Assembly (NCBI GenBank): GCA_964461115.1
Contig: CAYWSX010000006.1
Coordinates: forward strand, 1 to 64,000
Source: RGIG2134 sp964461115
GTDB taxonomy: Bacteria > Cyanobacteriota > Vampirovibrionia > Gastranaerophilales > Gastranaerophilaceae
Length of the DNA: 64,000 bases
Reading direction: 5' to 3'
Part shown: positions 41,608 to 50,921 of the stretch, piece by piece
Layout: every line of letters begins with the position of its first letter
Numbering within the stretch: the first letter of the stretch is position 1
The notes under the pieces: model-generated
What the model was told of the DNA's origin: nothing
Seen by the model: the letters and a program-made list of their open reading frames with translations, nothing else
Databases searched by the model: none
Translations under genes and position numbers: made by a program

Positions 41608-43061
41608 TGCGGATTAACTTTGTTGCGAGCGCAGTAGGACTTGTTTTAAGATATCTTGCACTTATGGTGCTGGCACCTTGCTTTGTTGCATTGTATTATC
41701 ACGATGTTCATTCTTTGCTGCCGTTTGTTGCCGCTTCAATAGTATCGTTTATTTCCGGAATGCTATTGCTTCATAAAAATGAATCAGTTGACGTGTTAAA
41801 CAATATCAAAAAATCTGAAGCTCTTTGCGCCGTAGCGATGAGCTGGGTGGGGATTGCGATTATTACGGCAATTCCATATCTATTTTACGGTTTTTCGCCC
41901 ATAGATTCTCTTTTTGAAGCAGTTTCCGGCGTTACAACTACGGGTGCTACGATTTTAAAATCATTTGATTACCCGAAAGCAATGTTCTTTTGGCGTTCTT
42001 TGAGCCAGTGGCTTGGCGGTATGGGTATCATTGTGCTCTTTATAGCGATTTTGCCTCAGTTTAGAGTCGCGGGCAGACAAATGTTTTTTGTAGAGGCAAC
42101 CGGTCCGACCGAAGAGAAAATAACGCCCAGAATCAGGCATACGGCAAAAGCAATGTGGACAGTTTATATTGCGCTTACAGGTATGCAAATAATTTGTTAT
42201 TTAATTGTCGGAATGCCTTTATTTGATTCAGTTTGCAATTCTTTTTCTACCCTTGCAACGGGAGGATTTTCACCAAATCCTCAAAGCCTTTTAGGATATA
42301 ATAACAATGCTGCGGTATGGATTACAATAATTTTTATGTTTCTTGCCGGTGCCAATTTTGCACTTCAATACAAAGTTTTTTTAAAAAGAAGAATTTCAGA
42401 CTTTATACGCAATGAAGAGTTCAGATGGTATCTTGGAATTGCTGTCGGAATTTCTTTATGCGCGGCTTTAGCGCTGCTGGCTGAGAGCAAATATTCGGTT
42501 TCCTATTCTATTCGAGAAGCGGTTTTTCAAGTTGTATCATTTATGACAACAACTGGTTTTGCTTCCGTAGATTTCGTAGAATGGGGACCTGTTGCACAAA
42601 TAATTATATTTTCAGCAATGTTTACAGGTGCTTGTGCGGGCTCAACCGCAGGTGGAGTAAAGATTGTCAGAATTATGTATATTTTTAGATTCTTGAAGAC
42701 AGAAATAGGAAAAATTCTACATCCGAACGCAGTTTTGCCTATTAAAATAGAGAAAAAAATTATTCCTGATGAAGTGGGAAGACAAATTATCTCTTTTGTA
42801 GTGTTTTATTTTCTGATTTTTGCTTTGGCCGTATTCGCCGTTTCTATTATTGAAAAAAATATTGTAATGGGGCTTACCGGAAGCATTACGACACTTGGAA
42901 ATATAGGTCCGGGCTTTGGAATACTCGGACCAATGAATACTTTCGGGATTTTGCATTCTTCCTCTAAGGCAATATTTATAATAATAATGTTAATCGGAAG
43001 ATTAGAGCTGATACCATTTTTGGCTATGCTTCACCCTGATTTTTGGAAACTTAAAAACTAA
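41607..43061 (+). CDS. trkH: Trk potassium transporter membrane subunit TrkH
   Basis: Inner-membrane pore with about ten membrane segments in four pseudo-repeats. Selectivity loops are visible as GVTTTGATIL, FSTLATGGFSP, FMTTTGFASVDF and ITTLGNIGPGFG, and SAMFTGACAGSTAGGVK precedes the third core. At 484 aa it is normal. Together with TrkA it forms a complete K+ uptake system coupled to the membrane potential and gated by nucleotide or NADH. Confidence 0.95.
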   Translation: MRINFVASAVGLVLRYLALMVLAPCFVALYYHDVHSLLPFVAASIVSFISGMLLLHKNESVDVLNNIKKSEALCAVAMSWVGIAIITAIPYLFYGFSPIDSLFEAVSGVTTTGATILKSFDYPKAMFFWRSLSQWLGGMGIIVLFIAILPQFRVAGRQMFFVEATGPTEEKITPRIRHTAKAMWTVYIALTGMQIICYLIVGMPLFDSVCNSFSTLATGGFSPNPQSLLGYNNNAAVWITIIFMFLAGANFALQYKVFLKRRISDFIRNEEFRWYLGIAVGISLCAALALLAESKYSVSYSIREAVFQVVSFMTTTGFASVDFVEWGPVAQIIIFSAMFTGACAGSTAGGVKIVRIMYIFRFLKTEIGKILHPNAVLPIKIEKKIIPDEVGRQIISFVVFYFLIFALAVFAVSIIEKNIVMGLTGSITTLGNIGPGFGILGPMNTFGILHSSSKAIFIIIMLIGRLELIPFLAMLHPDFWKLKN

Positions 43062-43694
43062 TTATTCAATTATTTTCATAACTTCATCTAAAGATTTTTT
43101 AGGCGGAGATTTGTAGTCCTCACGATACGGAATGCCTAAAGGGAGTATGGAGACAACATGAGAGCCTTTTTCAAGGTTCAAAATCCGTCCAAACTCTTCT
43201 GAGGCTATTACAGGTGCAACCATCCAGCAAGTTCCGTAACCGAGATTGTGAGCTGTGAGTGAAATATTTTCGATTGAGCCGCCTATACTGAGCAAAGATG
43301 AGTCGGGACGAATGTATTTTAATTCTTCAGCAGAAATGCCGATTTTTTTGAGGGCTTCTGTTATGTATGATGTTCGCTCCGTCTCAACAACAGCAATAAG
43401 AACGGGGGCATTCACAAAAAATGTTGAATAATTTTTGAAATAAGTGATTTTTTCTTGAAATTCAATGTCAGGAACGAGCTCTGCAAGTTCATCATATTTT
43501 TTGACAATGGCATTTTTCATTTTTTCCATTATTTCTTTATTTTTAATTACGATAAATTGCCAGTTTTGAGAGTTTGTAGCAGAGGGTGCAAGCCTTGCCG
43601 AATCAATGATTTTTTTTATATCCTCCATGTGGGGCATGTCCTCTTTAAACTTTCTGATAGACAGTCTGGTATTGATTGTATTGAAAAAATCCAT
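43062..43694 (-). CDS. Nitroreductase-family FMN oxidoreductase
   Basis: Residues 8-15 (NTRLSIRKF) and APSATNSQNWQFIVIKN are the FMN-phosphate and ring-binding signatures. GGSIENISLTAHNLGYGTCWM and ILPLGIPYRED follow as in other family members. Length of 210 aa fits. It may reduce nitro compounds, quinones or act in dehalogenation, but the substrate is not readable. AAGGAGAAAA precedes the ATG. Its start is only 12 bp from that of the divergent VWA gene. Confidence 0.9.
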   Translation of the reverse strand: MDFFNTINTRLSIRKFKEDMPHMEDIKKIIDSARLAPSATNSQNWQFIVIKNKEIMEKMKNAIVKKYDELAELVPDIEFQEKITYFKNYSTFFVNAPVLIAVVETERTSYITEALKKIGISAEELKYIRPDSSLLSIGGSIENISLTAHNLGYGTCWMVAPVIASEEFGRILNLEKGSHVVSILPLGIPYREDYKSPPKKSLDEVMKIIE

Positions 43695-43706
43695 TATTTT
43701 CTCCTT

Positions 43707-44435
43707 ATGAATAAGTTGTTCGGTATTATATTTTTACTACTTTTTATCTTCACTGTAAAGCAGTCTATTGCCAGCGGAGCGAATTATAATGTCTATGATG
43801 CTGAAAAATACGGAGAAAAATCATTTAATCCTAATGAAAGAATTATGTTTATTGTGGATTATTCAAACAGTATGATAGAAAAAATTCATGGGCAAAGAAA
43901 AATTGATGTTGCCGTTTCAACACTTGAGAAAATTTTACCGAGCATACCGAAAGACACATATATCGGCATGCGTGTGTATGGGCATAGAGCAGGATTTACA
44001 TATATGGACAGCTGCCGTGCCTCGATTCTCACAAATCCGCCTGCGCCGAACAACGCAAATGTAATTCAGGCTTCACTTTACAATATAAAACCCAGAGGCT
44101 CTACACCTATTACATATTCCTTAAAGCAGTCCGTCGCAAAGGATTTTGCAGGATATGAAGGCAAAAAAAGAATAATTTTGCTCTCGGATGGTGGGGAAAA
44201 TTGCGATGAAAGCCCTTGCACATATGCCCTAGAGCTTATTAAAAAACGAAGCGATATAAGAATAGATGTAATCGCGCTTGATGTTTATGATCCTGAGGCT
44301 ACCAAACAATTGAAATGTGCCGCTCTGGCTACCAGTGGGAAGTTTTATTCCGCAAATACTGCCGCTGAACTTTTAAACAGTTTCCAAGACAGTTTGAACA
44401 TAGAAAAAGACGTTCAAGGCATGGTAATACAGTAA
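43707..44435 (+). CDS. Secreted von Willebrand factor A-domain protein
   Basis: Signal peptide (residues 1-23, SIAS) followed by one VWA domain with a complete metal site: D51-Y-S53-N-S55 (FIVDYSNSM), a Thr in GSTPIT, and Asp in LLSDGGENCD. Two Cys pairs suggest disulphides. The open frame extends further upstream, but I placed the start at the ATG that begins the signal peptide. No Shine-Dalgarno is visible, and the preceding bases are the ribosome site of the nitroreductase gene on the other strand. Such domains bind protein partners through a divalent cation. The partner is unknown. Confidence 0.8.
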   Translation: MNKLFGIIFLLLFIFTVKQSIASGANYNVYDAEKYGEKSFNPNERIMFIVDYSNSMIEKIHGQRKIDVAVSTLEKILPSIPKDTYIGMRVYGHRAGFTYMDSCRASILTNPPAPNNANVIQASLYNIKPRGSTPITYSLKQSVAKDFAGYEGKKRIILLSDGGENCDESPCTYALELIKKRSDIRIDVIALDVYDPEATKQLKCAALATSGKFYSANTAAELLNSFQDSLNIEKDVQGMVIQ

Positions 44436-44448
44436 TTTTGACCGATTG

Positions 44449-44462
44449 TTAACAATTGTTAA
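44449..44462. promoter_or_regulatory. 14-bp perfect palindrome, operator candidate
   Basis: TTAACAATTGTTAA is its own reverse complement. It lies 135 bp upstream of the 1131-residue protein gene. A dimeric regulator site is a reasonable reading, but a chance AT palindrome cannot be excluded. Confidence 0.35.
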
Positions 44463-44597
44463 TTTCTGTTTTCTCTTGATATAAAAGCTTCATGCCTACA
44501 TGTGAAAAAGTTTTTTTGACATGACTATTAAGTCCTGCATGCGTTTTGCCGATAAAACTTAGTATATTATTATACTCAACTAAGGAGAAACGGAAAC

Positions 44598-47500
44598 ATG
44601 ACTGATTTCAGAGGTGTAGAAGGCTTAAAGGTTACGGATATTCAATACAAGCATGCTATGGAGCTGCATGGTAATACTAAAGCTGAAGAATTGATGAACG
44701 AAGATGATATCAAATTAATGCTCGAATATATGAAAGGTTTTGAACCTGACAGATTCGATGTAGATTTTGAATTGCCAGAGGATGTTTTGATTGCAAAATT
44801 TGATGAATTAGATACATCAGAAAACACAGTTGCTGATGCGTATGACAAATTTGCAGCGTGGTTGTCCGGCTTGACAGAAACTCCTACAAAGCCTGATCCG
44901 GGAGAGCCTGAACCGGGCGATGAGGATATTGTCAGACCGTATATTCCGAATCCTGATTTGTCAGATGACCAAAAAAACAGAATGAACGATTTTGACAAAA
45001 TGAGAGCCGAAGACGTCCACTCAAAATTGGATAAAGACGGCGATTACGAACTTTTATTAGAATACGTCCGTCAAAGAGAAGGTACTTCTTTCTTAGTTCC
45101 CAGCGATTACAACGAAGACGGAACGGTAAACGAAAAAGGTAAACAAAAAGAAGCTGAAATGATTGCTAAGTTAGGCGAACTTGATAAGGCTGATAATACA
45201 ATTGGTACTGTTTTGAAAGATTTCTTGGGTGCTTACAATGTGGAAGAACCTAAAGGCGAAGGCGTAAACGGCCTTACTGACGGCGCAAGCGGAGTCATGA
45301 GCACTTTGAAAAAAGGCGAAGCTAAAGAAGTTACAATCGGCGGCAATAAATATCTTATTACAAATAACGGTGCTGACGGTAACAAAATCACATATGAAGT
45401 AAAAACCAATGACAAAGGCACAAAATACATCGAAATTAATGCGAATGATTTTAGAATCCAAGATATTTCGGGTAAATTGCAAGACGACTTAATTCAAATA
45501 GTAGGTAACAACAACGAACTTGATTTGGGTCTTGGTAACGATATTGCACACCTTGTAGGTGATAATAACAGAGCTTTGATGGGTGATGGCAATGACAAAG
45601 TCTATATTCAAGGCGAAGGCAACTTCTCTGATATGTGGAGAGGTGACGACCAAATGTTTAATATAAGCAGCAATAACACTACCGGTCTTGGCTTTACGGG
45701 TGATGACAACTTCTACTCAAAAGGGGACAATGTTCTCGTAAACGGCGAAAGCAATACTCCTGTCGGTGACGGTCTTTACAAAGACGGTGTTACAACAGAC
45801 CATGATATTGAAAACAATCTGAACAAGCCGGGCTGGTTCCCGGGTCCTGATGATCCTGTTGATCCGCCGGTTGACCCTAATGAAAAATTTGAAAAAGATG
45901 ATGATGGTATTATCGAATTCAATGGCGTAAAATACGAAGTTTACAAAAAATTCGGCAAAGACGCTACAGACAAAATCGTATACTACAAAGCTGAAGACGG
46001 CAGAACCGTATTCGAATCAAATGGCTGGAATATCACAGTTATCGGTGCCATGAACGATACAGGCGACAAAAATTACGCTAATGTTGTAATCGAAGGTAAT
46101 GACAACTCATACTTCGGCAGCAATGATGACGATACAATAGAAATTAAAGGTGATAAAAACTATGTCCACGGTGACACAAGTGACACAATGGGCAGCAATG
46201 ATAAAGTGCACATTACATCAGGTGCAGGCAACTATGTATACGGCGAAGCCGGTGTAGACGAAGTTGTTACTGATGTTGAAGGCAACTTCTTCAACAAAGC
46301 TATACTTGACGTAGAAAAAGCTAACGGAAAAGATCAAGATACAACAGTGCCGCCTACAAGCAAATGGAAGCCTGTACAAGATCCGAATGAGTCTCAAACT
46401 AATCAAATGAATTCTGTATTAGAAGCATTTGGCTTGCCTAAAGACAGCGTTATCAAGGGTATCAAACAAAATGACAATCTTCTCGGTATGACGATTGACG
46501 GTAAAGCTTATGTTGTTGATACAAATGCAGACGGTAAAATCACGAACATTACCGCTAAAGAAGGTTCAAAAACAACCGGAAAAGTAGAGTATAATTACAA
46601 CAACGGTCAATTAGCCGAAACCAAGACCACAGATTATAATTCAAATACCGTAACATCAGTATACGCGAATGGTTCTAAACAAGTTAATGTTTATGAAGAT
46701 GTTACAGTGAAAAATCCTGTACTTATTTCCAACACACTGTATCACGAAAACGGAAACCAAATGTACTCACTAGTTGTAGATAAAAAGAACAACAAAGAAA
46801 CATCGACATGGCCTGACGGAGTTAAAGTTGAGACAACTTACGATGACATCAGCTCAACAAACGCAAAACCCGTTAAAAAGGATGAATATAATGCGCAAGG
46901 TCAGTTGATTTCTTCTACAACATACGATCAAAAGGCAAATACTGCAACAAAGACAAACGCAGACGGTACAAAAACTGTTTCAAAATACTCTAACGTAAAC
47001 AGTGAAAACTCAATCCAGACAAAAGAATACTATGACGCAAAAGGTACGCTTCTATACACAGAAACATACAAAGGCGGAAAAGTCGATACAAGCATTAAAG
47101 AAGGTAACTTGATGTCGGTTAATGATTTCTTCGCAAAAGCTGATTTCAACAAAGATAATGAAATTAAAGCAAGTGAAATTCTTGAACTCTATAACAAAAC
47201 AACTGACCCTGAACTGAAAGCGGTATTGAGTGTATTCACTGACGGATCAGGCATAAACCTTGCATTCAAAATTGCAGCAACAAACACAGGCAGCAAAGAC
47301 TACGCAAACGGTAATGACGGTATAACGCTAAACACCAATGATATCAATCGTATTGCTCAAAACGGTATGATTACATCTGATAAGTTGAAACAACTTCAAA
47401 AAGAAGCTTCATATGCCTCAGTAGTTGGCGGAGAAACAGGTAATGCTTGGCTTTTAAACGATGAAAATATTCAACTCACACCTCAAAATCCGGGATATGC

Positions 47501-47993
47501 TTTAACTGATAACGGCAAATTCCATATGTATACAATGGGCTTGTTAAACGCAGCAGGCGGCAATTCTATCAACAAAGATGACCTTGCAAAATTCGGTATT
47601 ACGTCAACCGAAGACTTCCAAAATAAAACATTGTTTAATCAATTAAGACAAGCATCTGACCTTGTAGAAGTGCTTGACACAATGGACGGAAATGCTGCTA
47701 CGATTTCCAAAGGCGAAAAATGGCCGTTTAATGTTAATTTCAATAATGAAAATGGCTCAATCACAGCTCAAAATATGCTGGATATGTATAACAGCTGTGT
47801 ATCAGGTGACAGCAAAAATCAAGCTTGGGCAGAGAACATGAAAAAAATGCTGGTTAGCAGCGGTATCATTATAGTTGAAGATAATGTTCCAAAAATCAAG
47901 CCGGGCTTCTCAAATGTTACTAAAGTAAATGCAAGAGACTTATTCAAACTTGCTTTGCAAGTAGTCGAGTACCCTAAGGAGGTAACAGCATAA
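44598..47993 (+). CDS. 1131-residue mosaic protein with solenoid, YD-like and EF-hand-like parts
   Basis: No signal peptide and no membrane segment. Residues 1-90 and 125-215 are two copies of a helical domain (ending DELDTSENTVADAYDKF / GELDKADNTIGTVLKDF). Residues 240-375 and 430-560 pair a small beta module (TIGGNKYLI, FNGVKYEVY) with an RTX-like solenoid of 18-residue units. A third beta module (TIDGKAYVVD) lies near 633. Residues 665-835 are repeats of the YD/Rhs type (VEYNYNNGQLAETKTTDYNSN). Near 850 an EF-hand-like loop DFNKDNEIKASE should bind calcium. The rest is helical. GGAGAAA precedes the ATG. Possibly exported by a leaderless route. Function unknown. Confidence 0.8.
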   Translation: MTDFRGVEGLKVTDIQYKHAMELHGNTKAEELMNEDDIKLMLEYMKGFEPDRFDVDFELPEDVLIAKFDELDTSENTVADAYDKFAAWLSGLTETPTKPDPGEPEPGDEDIVRPYIPNPDLSDDQKNRMNDFDKMRAEDVHSKLDKDGDYELLLEYVRQREGTSFLVPSDYNEDGTVNEKGKQKEAEMIAKLGELDKADNTIGTVLKDFLGAYNVEEPKGEGVNGLTDGASGVMSTLKKGEAKEVTIGGNKYLITNNGADGNKITYEVKTNDKGTKYIEINANDFRIQDISGKLQDDLIQIVGNNNELDLGLGNDIAHLVGDNNRALMGDGNDKVYIQGEGNFSDMWRGDDQMFNISSNNTTGLGFTGDDNFYSKGDNVLVNGESNTPVGDGLYKDGVTTDHDIENNLNKPGWFPGPDDPVDPPVDPNEKFEKDDDGIIEFNGVKYEVYKKFGKDATDKIVYYKAEDGRTVFESNGWNITVIGAMNDTGDKNYANVVIEGNDNSYFGSNDDDTIEIKGDKNYVHGDTSDTMGSNDKVHITSGAGNYVYGEAGVDEVVTDVEGNFFNKAILDVEKANGKDQDTTVPPTSKWKPVQDPNESQTNQMNSVLEAFGLPKDSVIKGIKQNDNLLGMTIDGKAYVVDTNADGKITNITAKEGSKTTGKVEYNYNNGQLAETKTTDYNSNTVTSVYANGSKQVNVYEDVTVKNPVLISNTLYHENGNQMYSLVVDKKNNKETSTWPDGVKVETTYDDISSTNAKPVKKDEYNAQGQLISSTTYDQKANTATKTNADGTKTVSKYSNVNSENSIQTKEYYDAKGTLLYTETYKGGKVDTSIKEGNLMSVNDFFAKADFNKDNEIKASEILELYNKTTDPELKAVLSVFTDGSGINLAFKIAATNTGSKDYANGNDGITLNTNDINRIAQNGMITSDKLKQLQKEASYASVVGGETGNAWLLNDENIQLTPQNPGYALTDNGKFHMYTMGLLNAAGGNSINKDDLAKFGITSTEDFQNKTLFNQLRQASDLVEVLDTMDGNAATISKGEKWPFNVNFNNENGSITAQNMLDMYNSCVSGDSKNQAWAENMKKMLVSSGIIIVEDNVPKIKPGFSNVTKVNARDLFKLALQVVEYPKEVTA
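45504..45722 (+). repeat. 18-residue solenoid repeats in the mosaic protein
   Basis: Residues 303-375 hold four units of 18-19 residues beginning GNNN, GDNN, GEGN and SSNN, with G-x-G-N-D at the mid-turn of the first two. They match the unit of the protein at 8214-8537. Confidence 0.75.
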
Positions 47994-48015
47994 TTTAACA
48001 TAAGAAATACGTTAT

Positions 48016-48047
48016 GAGGTCTGAATTTTATCAGACCTCTTTTTTTA
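48016..48047 (+). terminator. Terminator of the 1131-residue protein gene
   Basis: GAGGTCTGA (48016-48024) and TCAGACCTC (48031-48039) form a nine-base stem with a six-base loop, followed by a T run. Confidence 0.9.
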
Positions 48048-48093
48048 TGTTAAAATTTGACTATAAATATTAATATAAAAAGGATTTTTGCCC

Positions 48094-49821
48094 ATGAAAA
48101 TGTCAAAATTGTTTGTTCAAACTCTTCGTGAGTTTCCGTCAGACGCGGAAGTGATGAGTCACAAACTGCTTGTCAGAGCAGGTTATATAAGAAGATTATC
48201 AAGCGGAATTTATAATTACCTACCGTTAATGTGGAGAGTTTTAAAAAAAGTTGAGACAATTGTTCGTGAGGAGATGGATGATGCGGGTGCTCAAGAGCTT
48301 TTAATGCCGTTTGTGCAGCCGGAAGAGCTTTGGCAGGAATCAGGACGCTGGGATGTTTACGGTAAAGAGCTTATGCGCTTAAAAGACCGTCAAGGGCGCG
48401 GAATGTGCCTGGGGCCGACACACGAAGAAGTTATCACGTACATTGCGCGTGAAGGAATAAAATCTTACAAACAATTGCCGGTAAATTTATATCAAATTCA
48501 ATCTAAATTCCGCGATGAGGTTAGGCCGCGTTTTGGCTTGCTTCGCGGACGTGAATTTATTATGAAAGACGCATATAGTTTTGATACGGACGAAGCAGGG
48601 CTTGATAAAGAATACGAAAATATGGCAAAAGCCTATACTCGTATATTTGAGCGCTGCGGATTAGAAACAAAAATGGTTCAATCAGACTCCGGAGCAATCG
48701 GTGGAAGTGTTTCACACGAATTTATGGTTCTTTGTGATAATGAAAATAATGCAGGCGAAAATGACGTATTTTATTGTGAAAAATGCGATTACAGCGCAAA
48801 TTCCAATCATGCGATTTCAATTTTACCGCAAGCGCAAACTGATGGTGGATTCGTAAAGCCTGAAATCATTGATACGCCTGATTGCAAGACTATTGAAGAC
48901 CTCGCGGCATTTTTAAAAATTGAGCCTTCCGTGATTGTGAAAACGCTGGTCTATGTTGCCGGCAAAGACTATGTTATGGTTCTTGTACGCGGTGATAAAT
49001 CAATAGAAGAAATCAAACTGCAAAATGCTCTTGGTGTGAACGAAATCAGGATTGCTTCTGCAATTGAAATTAAAGAAATAATGGAAAATAACAACTTGAG
49101 CGGAGAAGCAGGCTACATAAGTCCAATCGGCGTTAATGGTATCCGCATTATAGCTGATGAGAGTGTGAAAGAACTAAAAAACTTCGTTGTTGGCTGTAAT
49201 CAAACAGAAAAACATATGGTTGGTGCAAATTGGGGCGCTGAAATTCAGATTCCGCAAACTACTGATTTGAGGCTTGTTCAAGCAGGTGAAATATGTATTC
49301 AATGTGGGGCGCCGCTTAAAGTTACCCGCGGTATAGAGGTTGGAAATATCTTCAAGCTGGGCACAAAATACTCAAAAGCTATGAAGGCAGTGTTTACTGA
49401 TGAAAGCGGAAAAGAAAAACCGTTCATTATGGGTTGTTACGGTATAGGTATCTCGAGAACGGCTGCTTCTGCGGTTGAGCGTCACCATGACGAGTATGGA
49501 ATTAAGCTTCCGATTGCAATTGCACCTTATCACGCCATTGTTATTCCTGTGAGCCCGAAAGATGAATTGCAGATGAAAACTGCGCAAGAAGTTTATGAAA
49601 AACTGCAAAAAGCGGGTGTTGAAGTTGTACTTGACGACCGTGACGAAAGACCGGGTGTTAAGTTTAAGGATGCGGATTTAATCGGCTTCCCTTTCCGCGT
49701 GACTGCCGGAAAAACTCTTTTAGAGGGTCTTGTTGAATTTAAAAACAGAAATACGGGTGAAATAGAAAAGCTGACGGCAGAAGAAGCTGTTGAACGTATT
49801 ATTGAAGCTGTGAAAAAATAG
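48094..49821 (+). CDS. proS: Prolyl-tRNA synthetase ProS
   Basis: Class II aminoacyl-tRNA synthetase. Motif 1 lies in RAGYIRRLSSGIYNYLPL, motif 2 in FRDEVRPRFGLLRGREFIMKDAYSF, and motif 3 in GCYGIGISRTAASAVE. An insertion domain (residues about 245-385, from KPEIIDTPDCKTIEDLAAF) marks the bacterial type with YbaK-like editing. The C-terminal anticodon-binding domain is present. I chose the ATG at 48094 (MKMSKLF) over the TTG six bases earlier, since AAAGGA suits it. Length of 575 aa is normal. Confidence 0.97.
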   Translation: MKMSKLFVQTLREFPSDAEVMSHKLLVRAGYIRRLSSGIYNYLPLMWRVLKKVETIVREEMDDAGAQELLMPFVQPEELWQESGRWDVYGKELMRLKDRQGRGMCLGPTHEEVITYIAREGIKSYKQLPVNLYQIQSKFRDEVRPRFGLLRGREFIMKDAYSFDTDEAGLDKEYENMAKAYTRIFERCGLETKMVQSDSGAIGGSVSHEFMVLCDNENNAGENDVFYCEKCDYSANSNHAISILPQAQTDGGFVKPEIIDTPDCKTIEDLAAFLKIEPSVIVKTLVYVAGKDYVMVLVRGDKSIEEIKLQNALGVNEIRIASAIEIKEIMENNNLSGEAGYISPIGVNGIRIIADESVKELKNFVVGCNQTEKHMVGANWGAEIQIPQTTDLRLVQAGEICIQCGAPLKVTRGIEVGNIFKLGTKYSKAMKAVFTDESGKEKPFIMGCYGIGISRTAASAVERHHDEYGIKLPIAIAPYHAIVIPVSPKDELQMKTAQEVYEKLQKAGVEVVLDDRDERPGVKFKDADLIGFPFRVTAGKTLLEGLVEFKNRNTGEIEKLTAEEAVERIIEAVKK

Positions 49822-49827
49822 TTTTAA

Positions 49828-50100
49828 CGTCAAGATGGTAATGCGAATGACAATAAGAATGTTGTGTTGCGATGTCTCAGTGAGCTGCTTTTCGCAATGA
49901 CGGTAATCCGACATGAATGTTTCGTCATTCTGAGCGTAGCGAAGAATCTAAGGTCAAAGATATTCTTCTTATTAAGAATGACATTTGACGCATTTCCCCC
50001 TCTTCTGCCCCCGTCATGCTGAAACAACTTCGCATAACAGTTTTATAGGCAGCGAACCACAAAAGATTCTTTGGTCGTCCCACTTCCTCAGAATGACGCT
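49828..50100. repeat. Intergenic region of degenerate dispersed-repeat pieces
   Basis: This gap has no gene. It holds several pieces of the short elements that begin GTCATTCTGAG or GTCATTGCGA and are scattered between genes in many bacterial genomes. One copy is at 49923-49949 on the plus strand. A related copy lies at about 50066-50098 on the opposite strand, and another piece at about 49863-49902. The copies are in inverted orientation and could fold. They look like decayed REP/MITE-type sequences with no coding role. Confidence 0.65.
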
Positions 50101-50106
50101 GATATT

Positions 50107-50137
50107 AAAAAACCCCGATTATATAATCGGGGTTTTT
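50107..50137. terminator. Bidirectional terminator
   Basis: AACCCCGATTAT/ATAATCGGGGTT stem flanked by A and T runs, just beyond the minus-strand prepilin stop codon. Confidence 0.9.
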
Positions 50138-50161
50138 AATTGCTTTATAGTATTTGGGAAA

Positions 50162-50803
50162 CTATTTTCCTTCGTACATAATTGCTCTTCCAACGAAGTT
50201 AGCCGGTCTTACGCCATCAGCATATACGTTCAATGGGAAGCAGTCTTTTGGTCTTACTTTGTTGTTGTTTAAAGTGGTATCAGCGCCAACATTACAGTTG
50301 CCTTTGTCGCCGTTTACGTCAACAAGGATTGAGTACAAGCAGCCTGCTGTGTTAGAGTTAGCATCCCACTTATCATCTTTACAAGATTTTGTAGCTGCAG
50401 ATGTGTCAAGTGCAGTTGTCGGATATTCAATAACCATACCATCTGATAAATATACAGCAGCGTTTGTGCTTGCAGTACCGCCGTTAGCTTTAGCACCACG
50501 TTTTGAAGTTGTGCTAATAACTTGCATTCTTTGTTGGAATACAGCACCAAGAACACCTGATGTTGTGTTGAACAAGTTCGTAGAACCTACGCTTGCTGTA
50601 AAGTCAGACATATCAGTACCGTCTAATGCATATTGCATTGTGATTGCCTGGTTGATAGTCGAAACAGCTTTTTTCAAACCTGTTTTATATTCCTGGTCTG
50701 AAGTGTTGCTCAACAATGTAGGGATGGTCATAGCAGCGATTACACCGATAATTGTCAAGGTAATCAAAACTTCTGCCAAAGTAAATCCAAATCTTTTAGT
50801 CAT
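50162..50803 (-). CDS. Type IV prepilin / type II pseudopilin
   Basis: A classic class III signal is present: a short leader MTKRFG, cleavage after Gly, F+1, Glu at +5, and the hydrophobic helix LITLTIIGVIAAMTIPTLL. The mature globular part has about six Cys and an internal Ala/Thr-rich stretch. I chose the ATG at 50803 because AAAGGCGG precedes it. An ATG five codons upstream is open. The protein differs from the three prepilin/tail-fibre fusions near 10-16 kb in having the canonical GFTLAEV motif and a normal pilin size (about 207 aa when mature). It is probably a pilus or secretion subunit. Confidence 0.9.
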   Translation of the reverse strand: MTKRFGFTLAEVLITLTIIGVIAAMTIPTLLSNTSDQEYKTGLKKAVSTINQAITMQYALDGTDMSDFTASVGSTNLFNTTSGVLGAVFQQRMQVISTTSKRGAKANGGTASTNAAVYLSDGMVIEYPTTALDTSAATKSCKDDKWDANSNTAGCLYSILVDVNGDKGNCNVGADTTLNNNKVRPKDCFPLNVYADGVRPANFVGRAIMYEGK

Positions 50804-50921
50804 TTTTCCGCCTTTCATAAAGTAGATTTATAAATTTTTAACTAACTTACTTAAATACATTATATATAATTTTTATACATATTTCAACATGTATTCAAAT
50901 TCTGTAACAATCTTAATCCTA

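Noticed and set aside
50154..50825. 223-codon plus-strand frame over the minus-strand prepilin gene
   Set aside because: The minus-strand frame has a textbook prepilin signal and ribosome site. The plus-strand translation is a shadow.
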